Shown piece after piece: positions 14,925 through 21,425 of a DNA stretch of 23,376 nt (positions within the stretch are counted from its first letter, which is position 1; every line of letters begins with the position of its first letter). Made by a program: the position numbers and the translations under genes. The stretch comes from a virus. The notes under the pieces were generated by a model. The model did no database searches. It saw only the letters and a program-made list of their open reading frames with translations, and was not told the origin of the DNA. The stretch lies in IMG/VR virus record IMGVR_UViG_3300009414_000079, positions 1 to 23,376 of that record, one strand, 5' to 3'.

Positions 14925-16139
14925 TTACGTTGTTGAAAGATCAACAACCGCTGCGTGAGCCTTGGGCGCTTTCACGATCAAAGTCCACTCAGAGATTATT
15001 GCAAACCGCTCTGCGTCACCAACAGGTGCAACATCACTGACTTTGAAAAGCCTTCCAGGGAGATGGCCGATAGAATAGTAATTCTTATCGAGCATAAGTA
15101 TCTCCGTGTTTGTCGCCTGGCGGTCAATAACCACGTTCAAAGTCCCAAAATCCGTGAGATACATTGAAACGCTACCGATTATGATCGCATCAGTAGGCGC
15201 ACTTGCAGTCATGTGAAGTTGGTTAGTTACAACGCTGCCAGAAGACAGATCGCTGAAAGCAACCTTGTTGGCAGGGTTAACCACTAACATGTCAGGTTGC
15301 CCACCGTCGTCGTATGCCGCTTTCATTGCGGCATCAACTTTAGCCAGAGTCAAAGCCGCATTTGTACCGGCCATATCAGACACATCAGCGCCTGTTCCGG
15401 CTGGGGTAGTAGATGCAGAAATCAATGACATGTTTGTAATCCATGACAAAAATTTCCCAGCTTTTCGAGGGTCAGAAGAAGACCGCGCTTCGTTTTTGAA
15501 GAGAGACTTATCTATGTCTCTACGCTGTTCACATTATCTTCAAGCGAGAACGCTACCTCTCGCCCCGTCCTTTCGGACCGCTGCACATTGCTTTCACCTG
15601 TGCAGTTGAGACTATATCTTCACCCTACTCTTTTGTAGGGGCTGGGCGCTTCGAGCCGCTTGGCTCTACTCCTTTCGGATAGTCGTTGAACGTTCCTCTT
15701 TCGAGGCTTCGCTGCTGATTATCTGTTGCCAGACTTTCCAGCAATTCACCCAGTTATTGCCCACTTATTACTAAGCGGCTGCCCTAAACTCATTAAGGCC
15801 TTTCAAAATCTTGACGTAAGCCGTCTCTTTCTGCCTTCCGGCTTTATCGACAACGTCTAAAGTATTTGATACTTGCGCTGCCTGTGCAGAGATCTGGTGA
15901 TAATTTCCAACTCTCGTTGTGGCAGTCGGATTAACATAAGAATAATCCGCTCCTTCATTGACATAATTTGTGTCAACAGCAGCGGTAAGTTCTTGGACTT
16001 GCCATTCGTGGAAAACGCCAGACGTTACCTCTTTCTTCGCATTGGAAAAAACAGGGGTTTCCGCCGGATCAATTTTCGTGATGATGCTACTTAGATCCTC
16101 ACGTTCACCGATAGCGGAGCTTGTGGTATGTGTAGCCAT
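14925..16139 (-). CDS. Major capsid protein, SU10-type, split by a group I intron
   Basis: Two exons: 16139-15796 (114 codons plus two bases) and 15531-14925. Joined, they give 951 bases and 316 residues with no internal stop. Exon 1 starts MATHTTSSAIGEREDLSSII and has DPAETPVFSNA, HEWQVQEL, TRVGNYHQIS and VDKAGRQKETAY, the order of the SU10-type (DUF5309) shell protein. The join reads KILKGL then EQRRDIDKSLF. Exon 2 continues RKAGKFLSWITN, LVVNPANKVAFSDL, YLTDFGTLNVVIDRQ and GDAERFAIISEWTL. AGGAG lies seven bases before the start, which overlaps the scaffold stop (TAATG). Unspliced, translation would stop at TAG 15771 after 122 residues. The protein forms the icosahedral shell. Splicing is inferred. 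Confidence 0.85.
15532..15795 (-). ncRNA. Group I self-splicing intron (IA2-like), no homing endonuclease
   Basis: The 264-base intron starts TAATGAG after an exon ending GGCCT and ends AAGATAATG. P1 is GCCTTAA with TTAGGGC; the U-G pair falls on the last exon base, as required. P2 is CCGCTT/AAGTGG. The P segment AATTGCTGG and Q segment AATCAGCAGC give P4; P5 is TCTG/CAGA; P6 is CCTC/GAGG. P7 pairs GACTA (15684-15680) with TAGTC (15614-15610) inside ACGACTATCC and AAGATATAGTC. P7.1 is TATCC/GGAGTA, P7.2 GAGCC/GGCTC, P8 CCCTAC/GTAGGG, P9 CTGCACA/TGTGCAG, and P9.1 and P9.2 follow. The P7.1/P7.2 insert and the ending resemble the T4 td intron. The last base is G. No reading frame for an endonuclease fits. 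Confidence 0.92.
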
Positions 16140-17146
16140 TAGCTACTCCTTTGTAAAAGATAGTCAACAGCATCGTCCATGCTGCCAGACTTGTTTAAAC
16201 GTTCAAAAGCCTTTTGCGTTTGCTTTTGCTGAGAGTTTTTACGTCCCTCTTTAGGAGTTGAGCTTCTGGTAAGTTTGGGTGCAGCTTTTGTTTTCTTTTT
16301 CACGTCCGGCTTTTTGTCCATTAACTCATCGTACAACATAGCTTTCCGTAAAGTAGAAACGGCCCGACTATCGTAGGTTGTATTTATTTCCTCTTCAGAA
16401 AAACCTACTCGTTGCGCGTACTTTATCACCGCTGACTTTTCTTTCGCGGCAAGTTCCGTATTTTTCCATTCTGGAATACGTTCCGTTAATTTGGCAGACT
16501 CCTGAACAAGATGCTGTTGCAACTGTTCATTAGCCACACGCGCTTTCTCTGTGTGTACCTGTTGCAGCCTTTCCTGGTTTTCTCTGTAGACTTCCTTTTG
16601 TCTAACATATTCCAGTGGGTCTTCTTCATAGAGATCATCCCAATTCGGCTGCGCTGCATTACCAATCTGCTGAAGATTTCCTTCAAGAGCTTGTAGTGCT
16701 TGAGCATATTGCTCACGCTGCTGGGTAAGCGCCGTCTTTTCTGCTTCTGTTACTTTACGCATTTCAGCAGCATCAGATAGACGTTTTCTAGCTGTTTGTT
16801 CCAGTTGGTAGTTTTTGGTAAGTTCGTCTTGGGTGACATACTTCTCTTCACCATCGACTACGACACGGTATGTATATTCCGTATCGTCTTCCGTTTCCTC
16901 TTCCTCTGAAACTTCTTCTTCCTCAACTTCCTCAGACTCGTCTTCAGATTGGGCTTCAACACCGTCTTCCGACTCTTCCGTTTCCGTTTCGGTTGCTTCA
17001 ACTTCTTCCGTAGTAGTCTCAGCTTCAGGCTCTTGGTTCGCTTTGTTATCCTCTTCAGGAGCTTCCGCTTGCAAGAGTGCATTTACCGCTTCTTGTTGCG
17101 ATAAATGAGAGCCACCAGGGATTTCAATCTTGCTGGTATCGGCCAT
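16139..17146 (-). CDS. Capsid scaffolding protein
   Basis: The 335-residue protein is very acidic at the N terminus: residues 28-90 are mostly Glu, Asp, Thr and Ser. A short strand-rich piece (YTYRVVVDGEEKYVTQDELT) is followed by long coiled-coil helices rich in Gln, Glu and Lys (about 115-230). The C terminus is basic (DKKPDVKKKTKAAPKLTRSS ...) and ends DDAVDYLLQRSS. An acidic, helical protein with a basic shell-binding C terminus directly upstream of the capsid gene is the usual scaffold arrangement. It would direct shell assembly and then leave. SD GAGG precedes ATG 17146; the stop overlaps the capsid start (TAATG). Confidence 0.8.
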   Translation of the reverse strand: MADTSKIEIPGGSHLSQQEAVNALLQAEAPEEDNKANQEPEAETTTEEVEATETETEESEDGVEAQSEDESEEVEEEEVSEEEETEDDTEYTYRVVVDGEEKYVTQDELTKNYQLEQTARKRLSDAAEMRKVTEAEKTALTQQREQYAQALQALEGNLQQIGNAAQPNWDDLYEEDPLEYVRQKEVYRENQERLQQVHTEKARVANEQLQQHLVQESAKLTERIPEWKNTELAAKEKSAVIKYAQRVGFSEEEINTTYDSRAVSTLRKAMLYDELMDKKPDVKKKTKAAPKLTRSSTPKEGRKNSQQKQTQKAFERLNKSGSMDDAVDYLLQRSS

Positions 17147-17170
17147 AGTTACCTCTTTTAAATGTTACAA

Positions 17171-17428
17171 TTATCTGATTGCCGTCTCGATGGTTTCAAC
17201 CGCCATACGGCCTGTCAGAGCTACATTTTCAATATGCGACTTCACCTCGTTTAAGGTGTGCTGCAACCGAAAAATTCTTTCACGTTCTTCAGTCTGGTCT
17301 TGATCAGTGTTCTTCCAAGCATCAATGTAAGCCTGTTCCAACACCTCGAATGTTTCTATGAAAATATCATTTCTAAGTACAGCTTCCGCTTTTGCACCGC
17401 GCTGTGACTCTTCATCAATTTTCGCCAT
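17171..17428 (-). CDS. Small helical protein between portal and scaffold
   Basis: I prefer ATG 17428 over a TTG at 17449, since the latter would overlap the preceding gene by 19 bases. The 85-residue product, MAKIDEESQRGAKAEAVLRN onward, is all helix, with IETFEVLEQAYIDAWKNT, RERIFRLQHTLNEVKSH and VALTGRMAVETIE. Short helical proteins of this kind, with 'L...Y..AW..T..... RE.L......L..V...L', occur next to the portal genes of many tailed phages and have no established function. The spacing to the scaffold gene is 24 bases. Confidence 0.6.
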   Translation of the reverse strand: MAKIDEESQRGAKAEAVLRNDIFIETFEVLEQAYIDAWKNTDQDQTEERERIFRLQHTLNEVKSHIENVALTGRMAVETIETAIR

Positions 17429-17430
17429 TC

Positions 17431-18864
17431 TTAATAAAAATCTGCCCAATCAAATTCTTCACCAGTAACGGTAGTGCCTGTAGTATCTCCGACGATTCCG
17501 GCTTCAGGATCATAAGGGGCAAAAGCACCTTCAAAACCTTGTTGGGCAATATCGGACATCTGGGGCGTAATGTTATAACCTCTCTCGTCCTCAGAAATTG
17601 TTGTATCAAGGAGTCCTGAAGGTGAATGAACAGTAATTGGCGCACCGGCTGGACCTAAACGCCCCTGAACCCGACTATAACTACCCCCTCCAGGTATATC
17701 TGCACCGAGCCATCTCATGCCCCCACGGCCATGTTTTATATCTGTTACGGGTTTGCCGTAGTAGTCATATGGGGTTCGATCTTCACCGAATTGGGTCAGC
17801 AACCCGAAAGGCAGACTAAGGGGTGTTGGAAACGCAGCCGCTAAAAATGGCATTAATGCCCTCGCCCCACCAGCTATCGGGTTTATTCTTCCTATATCAG
17901 AAACCTCTCCCATGTATTTGTTAAGTGCCTGTAAGGGGTTGAAATTTTTGATTTTTCCTAACAAGCCGTCTGTTGTAGGATAGGAAAAAGGTGCTGGCAA
18001 AACCGATTCTTTTTCCTCTGATGATTCCTGCCCAGACTGATTTTGTTTGTCTTGAGCCACCAAAGCGTCTAAAGCCTGACTACGTGTCATGCCTGTATTT
18101 GCCACCATCATATCTATAACTTGAGCCGTATCAGGGTTATTAGGATCAACCATCACTTGGTCATCCGTATAAAACGCACCAATCACCCTATCTGCGCCTG
18201 GTGGAGTTTCTGATCTTTTGCGTGTGTAAAGACGATCAACCCAATCTGGATGTTGTCGATCAGGTCTTCCAGGCAACCCGCTACCAAAAAGGTTCTCTAG
18301 AATATAATCTGGCGTCTCCTCTGGGAAATAACCTTGTTTGTCTCTATTGGCTCGAACAAAACGATTTAGTGGTAAAGACGGATCTTTTACACCCGCCTCA
18401 ATCGCCCATACATCGGCTGGTCTTTCATCCCTCTGGCCGAAATCCACACCGCCAAATGGAGGAGTATCGTTAGCGTCTACCAGCAATCCATCTTGAGATT
18501 GGGGTTCATCCAATTTTGCATAGGCCGCTCTTGCTTTCTGACGATCCTCTTCACTGACTGGGCCTAGCCCAAAACTAAACCCTTCCCTTATTTGATCCGT
18601 TAGCGACGGCGGTGGCCGATTGTTATCTCTGTCATCGCCACCGTCTTCATAAACAGGCAAACGCCGTTTTCGACGTAAGGGCAGAAGAGCATTGTTATCG
18701 GCTGATGCCACCTGAATTACCGGCTCAATTGCATCACCTTCAGGTGTTAAATCAAACAACGATTGAGGGAAAGTGAAACTGGCACGAAACTTTGCTTCAG
18801 CTTCTGGGTCTAGTAATGAATAAATACCTGAGTAAGCCGGTGGGGTATAGCTGAACAGCGCCAT
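17431..18864 (-). CDS. Unknown 477-residue virion-region protein
   Basis: The start ATG at 18864 overlaps the stop of the 25-residue gene (TAATG). The product begins MALFSYTPPAYSGIYSLLDP and is rich in Pro, Gly and Asp, with low-complexity charged stretches (LLPLRRKRRLPVYEDGGDDR). It has a segment PADVWAIEAGVKDPSLPLNR, and a Gly/Pro-rich middle (GGARALMPFLAAAFPTPLSL) that could associate with a membrane. It ends DWADFY. I recognise no family. The length and position between portal and scaffold fit a minor head or internal protein, or an unrecognised protease; no Ser-His-Asp or other catalytic pattern stands out. Confidence 0.5.
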   Translation of the reverse strand: MALFSYTPPAYSGIYSLLDPEAEAKFRASFTFPQSLFDLTPEGDAIEPVIQVASADNNALLPLRRKRRLPVYEDGGDDRDNNRPPPSLTDQIREGFSFGLGPVSEEDRQKARAAYAKLDEPQSQDGLLVDANDTPPFGGVDFGQRDERPADVWAIEAGVKDPSLPLNRFVRANRDKQGYFPEETPDYILENLFGSGLPGRPDRQHPDWVDRLYTRKRSETPPGADRVIGAFYTDDQVMVDPNNPDTAQVIDMMVANTGMTRSQALDALVAQDKQNQSGQESSEEKESVLPAPFSYPTTDGLLGKIKNFNPLQALNKYMGEVSDIGRINPIAGGARALMPFLAAAFPTPLSLPFGLLTQFGEDRTPYDYYGKPVTDIKHGRGGMRWLGADIPGGGSYSRVQGRLGPAGAPITVHSPSGLLDTTISEDERGYNITPQMSDIAQQGFEGAFAPYDPEAGIVGDTTGTTVTGEEFDWADFY

Positions 18865-18941
18865 TACACTATCATCCAGATAATAAGAGCAAAAAACAAA
18901 ACCGCACTACCACCATAAAGAAGCTCTCTCCAATCAATCAT
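18864..18941 (-). CDS. 25-residue single-TM microprotein
   Basis: The ATG at 18941 shares a base with the portal stop (TAATG) and its TAA at 18864 shares a base with the next gene's ATG (TAATG again). The product begins MIDWRELLYGG, followed by a hydrophobic helix SAVLFFALIIWMIV to the end. The charged N terminus would stay in the cytoplasm. Perfect double overlap filling the exact gap between two genes makes chance unlikely. It has no signal for export and no known family. It could be a membrane-localised assembly factor or a lysis-timing peptide; neither can be shown here. Confidence 0.6.
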   Translation of the reverse strand: MIDWRELLYGGSAVLFFALIIWMIV

Positions 18942-20938
18942 TATACAATCCTTGGGATATTGGCATTGCCAGCCGGATCGCCCGCCGCCATTCTCGCCGC
19001 TTCAAGCTCCGTTTCTATCCCAAGTTCCTGTTGCTTTAGCTGCATCTCCATTGCCAGTTTTTCTCTTTCAAGAACCATCTTCTGGTCAATTTCGTATTTC
19101 TTCATTTCCATTTCTTGTTGTATTTTCTGCATCTCAACTTGCATTTCAGGATCAGCGCCCTGCTGTGGCTGTGGATCACCTTGCGGCATACTGAAAAAGC
19201 TGTCCACATCCTTGAAACCAGACATTTCAGCCATACGGCGAAGGGTGGATACATACTGGGCAAGGGTTACAACGCCGTTGTTTGCGCCAAGCGTTTGTAA
19301 AATCTGTTCCTGTTTGGAGGCAATCTGCGCCAGCATTCCCATCTTCTGGTCTTCATTTCCTGTTCCAAGACCAACCGAAACTTCCAGATCAAACTCCGTG
19401 TCCCATTCTCTTGGGTCAATCGCCACAAACTTGTTTCTCAGTCTAATAATACGCGGCTTGTTCTGGTACATTGTCACCAGACGCAGAACACAGTGCATCA
19501 AATGGCGCACACCCGTTTCGGCAAAAATCCGTGCCATCATTTCCAGCTTGGCCTGTGAAGCCGTCATCTGCGCGGAAATAGCTACAGCACTGGTTGACTG
19601 CAAAGCATCAGCATCCAGACCCATGCTGGCCTTGGACATGCCGGTTCTGTTTTCTTTCAACTCATCGAGATACTGTAAAGTACGCAAAGCATCATTGCCA
19701 ACTTGCGGTATCGCCAGAGGCTGCACCATACCTGGCTGTCTGACACGAATAATTCCACCAGGTCTGGAGTTCATAACGTCATCGAGATTTGTCTGTCCCT
19801 CGACAGCAACCACTCTGGCATTATTTGTGAGATACAGATTATCCAGAAGCTGTCTCAGAACCGTCGAGCGTATTAGCTGTAGATCAAGAACCAGATCAGC
19901 AAAACTTCTGCCAACAAGACGGTGAGGCATTAAAATTGGAGACAGCACTGAAAACGGAATGTAATCGTATGGCTCGTTTTCCAGAATTTCAGACGTGTCT
20001 CCAATGGTCAAAATTCTTCTTAATTCGGAAACATCATCACCGTCGTAATCCACCCGAATGTAACACTCGTTAACCATGACTTCGCGGCGTGTGGGATCAC
20101 CGCTGTCATCCGCCGAACCAGACTCAATATCCCTGAATCTATTCTGCACTTCGCTGGAATTATCCAGATCGTCTGTACCGGCGTGTTCTTCTACAAGATC
20201 ACGGTCATAACCCATTGCCACCAGATCACTGACAGTCATTGCGGAACGATGGCAGACAAAATCAGCATCATCTATAGACTTGGCACGATGACTGACCAAA
20301 AATTCTTCCGGCGGTATGTTTTCGATAACAACGCGCCCCTGTTCATCTGACCGCTTGACTTTTACATCGTAGACAATCGGGGCTGGAATAATCTGTCCGT
20401 CTGGGCCTTGTACCGGCTCTCCAGCCGGACGCGCATCCTGTTCGACAAGTTCCACTTCCTCAGACGACAGCATCAACGTCAATTCGTCTTCAGTCAGACC
20501 TTCATAGTTTTCCTCTGTTGTTTCAATACTTGAATTCCAGCCATGCTTCAGGATTCCCATCCTTAAAAGAAGAGAATCTTTGAACCAATTATGGGCAAGT
20601 TGGAACCAGTTGTTATCACTGTTCAGAATAAAATTTACATAATCCTGTGCCTGTTCAGCTTTTGGAACGTCTTCCGCTGTGCGGGGGAGGAACCGCACAA
20701 CGTCCTTGGTCGAGGTGAAGACGCGCATCAAAGAAGGCATAGCCATCTCGATGCAGTCGCTGACAACTGTATCTACAACCTGAGATCTACCTGTTTGCTC
20801 GTTACCAAACGGCTCGCCAAGATAACGTTCCATAGCAGTGATACGATCACCGCTAAACTCAGAGTCGTAGTAGTTTAAACTTTGTTCTATTTCAGACTGA
20901 ACAATTGCCTTTAGTTCAGTGTCATCCATTCTTGCCAT
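18941..20938 (-). CDS. Portal protein, SU10-type
   Basis: The 665-residue protein forms the dodecameric DNA channel of the head. It starts MARMDDTELKAIVQSEIEQS; a second ATG four codons on (20929) is an alternative start. Conserved pieces include RYLGEPFGNEQTGRSQVVD, a stem-like region, NIPPEEFLVSHRAKSIDDAD, LVGRSFADLVLDLQLIRSTV with LLDNLYLTNNARV, and KENRTGMSKASMGLDADALQ before a helical C-terminal barrel (about 585-650) rich in Gln, Glu and Met. This order and length match the large portal of SU10 and HMO-2011-type podoviruses. The gene begins inside the end of the zinc-ribbon gene and ends in TAATG. Confidence 0.85.
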   Translation of the reverse strand: MARMDDTELKAIVQSEIEQSLNYYDSEFSGDRITAMERYLGEPFGNEQTGRSQVVDTVVSDCIEMAMPSLMRVFTSTKDVVRFLPRTAEDVPKAEQAQDYVNFILNSDNNWFQLAHNWFKDSLLLRMGILKHGWNSSIETTEENYEGLTEDELTLMLSSEEVELVEQDARPAGEPVQGPDGQIIPAPIVYDVKVKRSDEQGRVVIENIPPEEFLVSHRAKSIDDADFVCHRSAMTVSDLVAMGYDRDLVEEHAGTDDLDNSSEVQNRFRDIESGSADDSGDPTRREVMVNECYIRVDYDGDDVSELRRILTIGDTSEILENEPYDYIPFSVLSPILMPHRLVGRSFADLVLDLQLIRSTVLRQLLDNLYLTNNARVVAVEGQTNLDDVMNSRPGGIIRVRQPGMVQPLAIPQVGNDALRTLQYLDELKENRTGMSKASMGLDADALQSTSAVAISAQMTASQAKLEMMARIFAETGVRHLMHCVLRLVTMYQNKPRIIRLRNKFVAIDPREWDTEFDLEVSVGLGTGNEDQKMGMLAQIASKQEQILQTLGANNGVVTLAQYVSTLRRMAEMSGFKDVDSFFSMPQGDPQPQQGADPEMQVEMQKIQQEMEMKKYEIDQKMVLEREKLAMEMQLKQQELGIETELEAARMAAGDPAGNANIPRIV

Positions 20939-21089
20939 TTTTTGCCTTTTTCTTCGATTTGGCCTTAATTTTAGGCTCTGACCGTGGCTTTACGGAAATA
21001 ACCGGCTGTGACAGATCATAAGAACAACCTCTGCATCTGCCTGTGCCACCCAAGGGGTTTGGATACTTGCATTTAGGACATTCAATCAT
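20922..21089 (-). CDS. 55-residue zinc-ribbon protein
   Basis: The ATG at 21089 overlaps the previous stop (ATGA), and the TGA at 20922 lies inside the portal start region (17-base overlap with ATG 20938). The product begins MIECPKCKYPNPLGGTGRCR. Cysteines at 4, 7, 19 and 22 form a C-x2-C-x11-C-x2-C zinc-ribbon, followed by a lysine-rich tail (residues 34-55). The fold binds one zinc ion, and the basic tail could bind nucleic acid. No enzyme domain is attached. Between terminase and portal it may act in packaging, but the function is unknown. Confidence 0.65.
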   Translation of the reverse strand: MIECPKCKYPNPLGGTGRCRGCSYDLSQPVISVKPRSEPKIKAKSKKKAKNGKNG

Positions 21090-21187
21090 TTCTTTTTACT
21101 CTTCCGCTTGTTTTTGGATTTTTGTTTTTTGTAAGCCGCCCACCCTTTCTTCGTGTATGCGTAACTTTTTTTTCCAATTTTAGGCAT
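21086..21187 (-). CDS. 33-residue lysine-rich protein (MPKIGKKSYAYT)
   Basis: The ATG at 21187 lies just inside the previous gene's end (eight-base overlap), and TGA 21086 overlaps the next ATG. It begins MPKIGKKSYAYTKKGWAAYK and ends in a run of Lys, Asn, Arg and Ser. The opening 'MPK.GKK.YAYT..G' recurs in tiny proteins encoded near terminase and portal genes of many phages, so the frame is probably real. It is basic and probably nucleic-acid binding; no function is known. Confidence 0.6.
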   Translation of the reverse strand: MPKIGKKSYAYTKKGWAAYKKQKSKNKRKSKKK

Positions 21188-21425
21188 GACCAAAATTTCC
21201 CTCAGTCAATTTAATTCCATGAATGTACTCGACATAATCTGCTGGAGACATACCAGCGCGGTACGCACAGATCGCAGCGCACAAAAACATAGTCGGAACA
21301 AGCTCCGCATATTCCACAGCGTCGGAATCAACCATTTTCCCACAAACGGACATAATTGCCCCTGTGGGTTGGCTTTCATCATCTTCATCGTTATAGAGAA
21401 CATGAAAAGCGTTTAAACTATCCAA
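21180..21425 (-). CDS. 81-residue conserved protein after the terminase gene
   Basis: The start is a TTG at 21425, with GGAG seven bases upstream and 13 bases of overlap with the terminase end. The product opens MDSLNAFHVLYNDEDDESQP, then AIMSVCGKMVDSDAVEYAEL, a hydrophobic helix MFLCAAICAYRAGMSPADYV and an acidic end. The pattern resembles small proteins near the terminases of marine phages, with no assigned function. The hydrophobic helix could be a buried or membrane segment. The strong ribosome-binding site is the reason to accept the TTG. Confidence 0.55.
   Translation of the reverse strand: MDSLNAFHVLYNDEDDESQPTGAIMSVCGKMVDSDAVEYAELVPTMFLCAAICAYRAGMSPADYVEYIHGIKLTEGNFGHA

Noticed and set aside
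14925-16139. Capsid gene as a pseudogene or frameshifted assembly
   Set aside because: The gap contains a full group I core and its removal restores one frame exactly; a simple frameshift would not insert 264 structured bases.
18960-19925. 321-residue plus-strand frame opposite the portal gene
   Set aside because: It is antisense to a well-supported portal gene and is rich in Ser, Cys and Ile, as shadows of such genes are; no ribosome-binding site or known motif.
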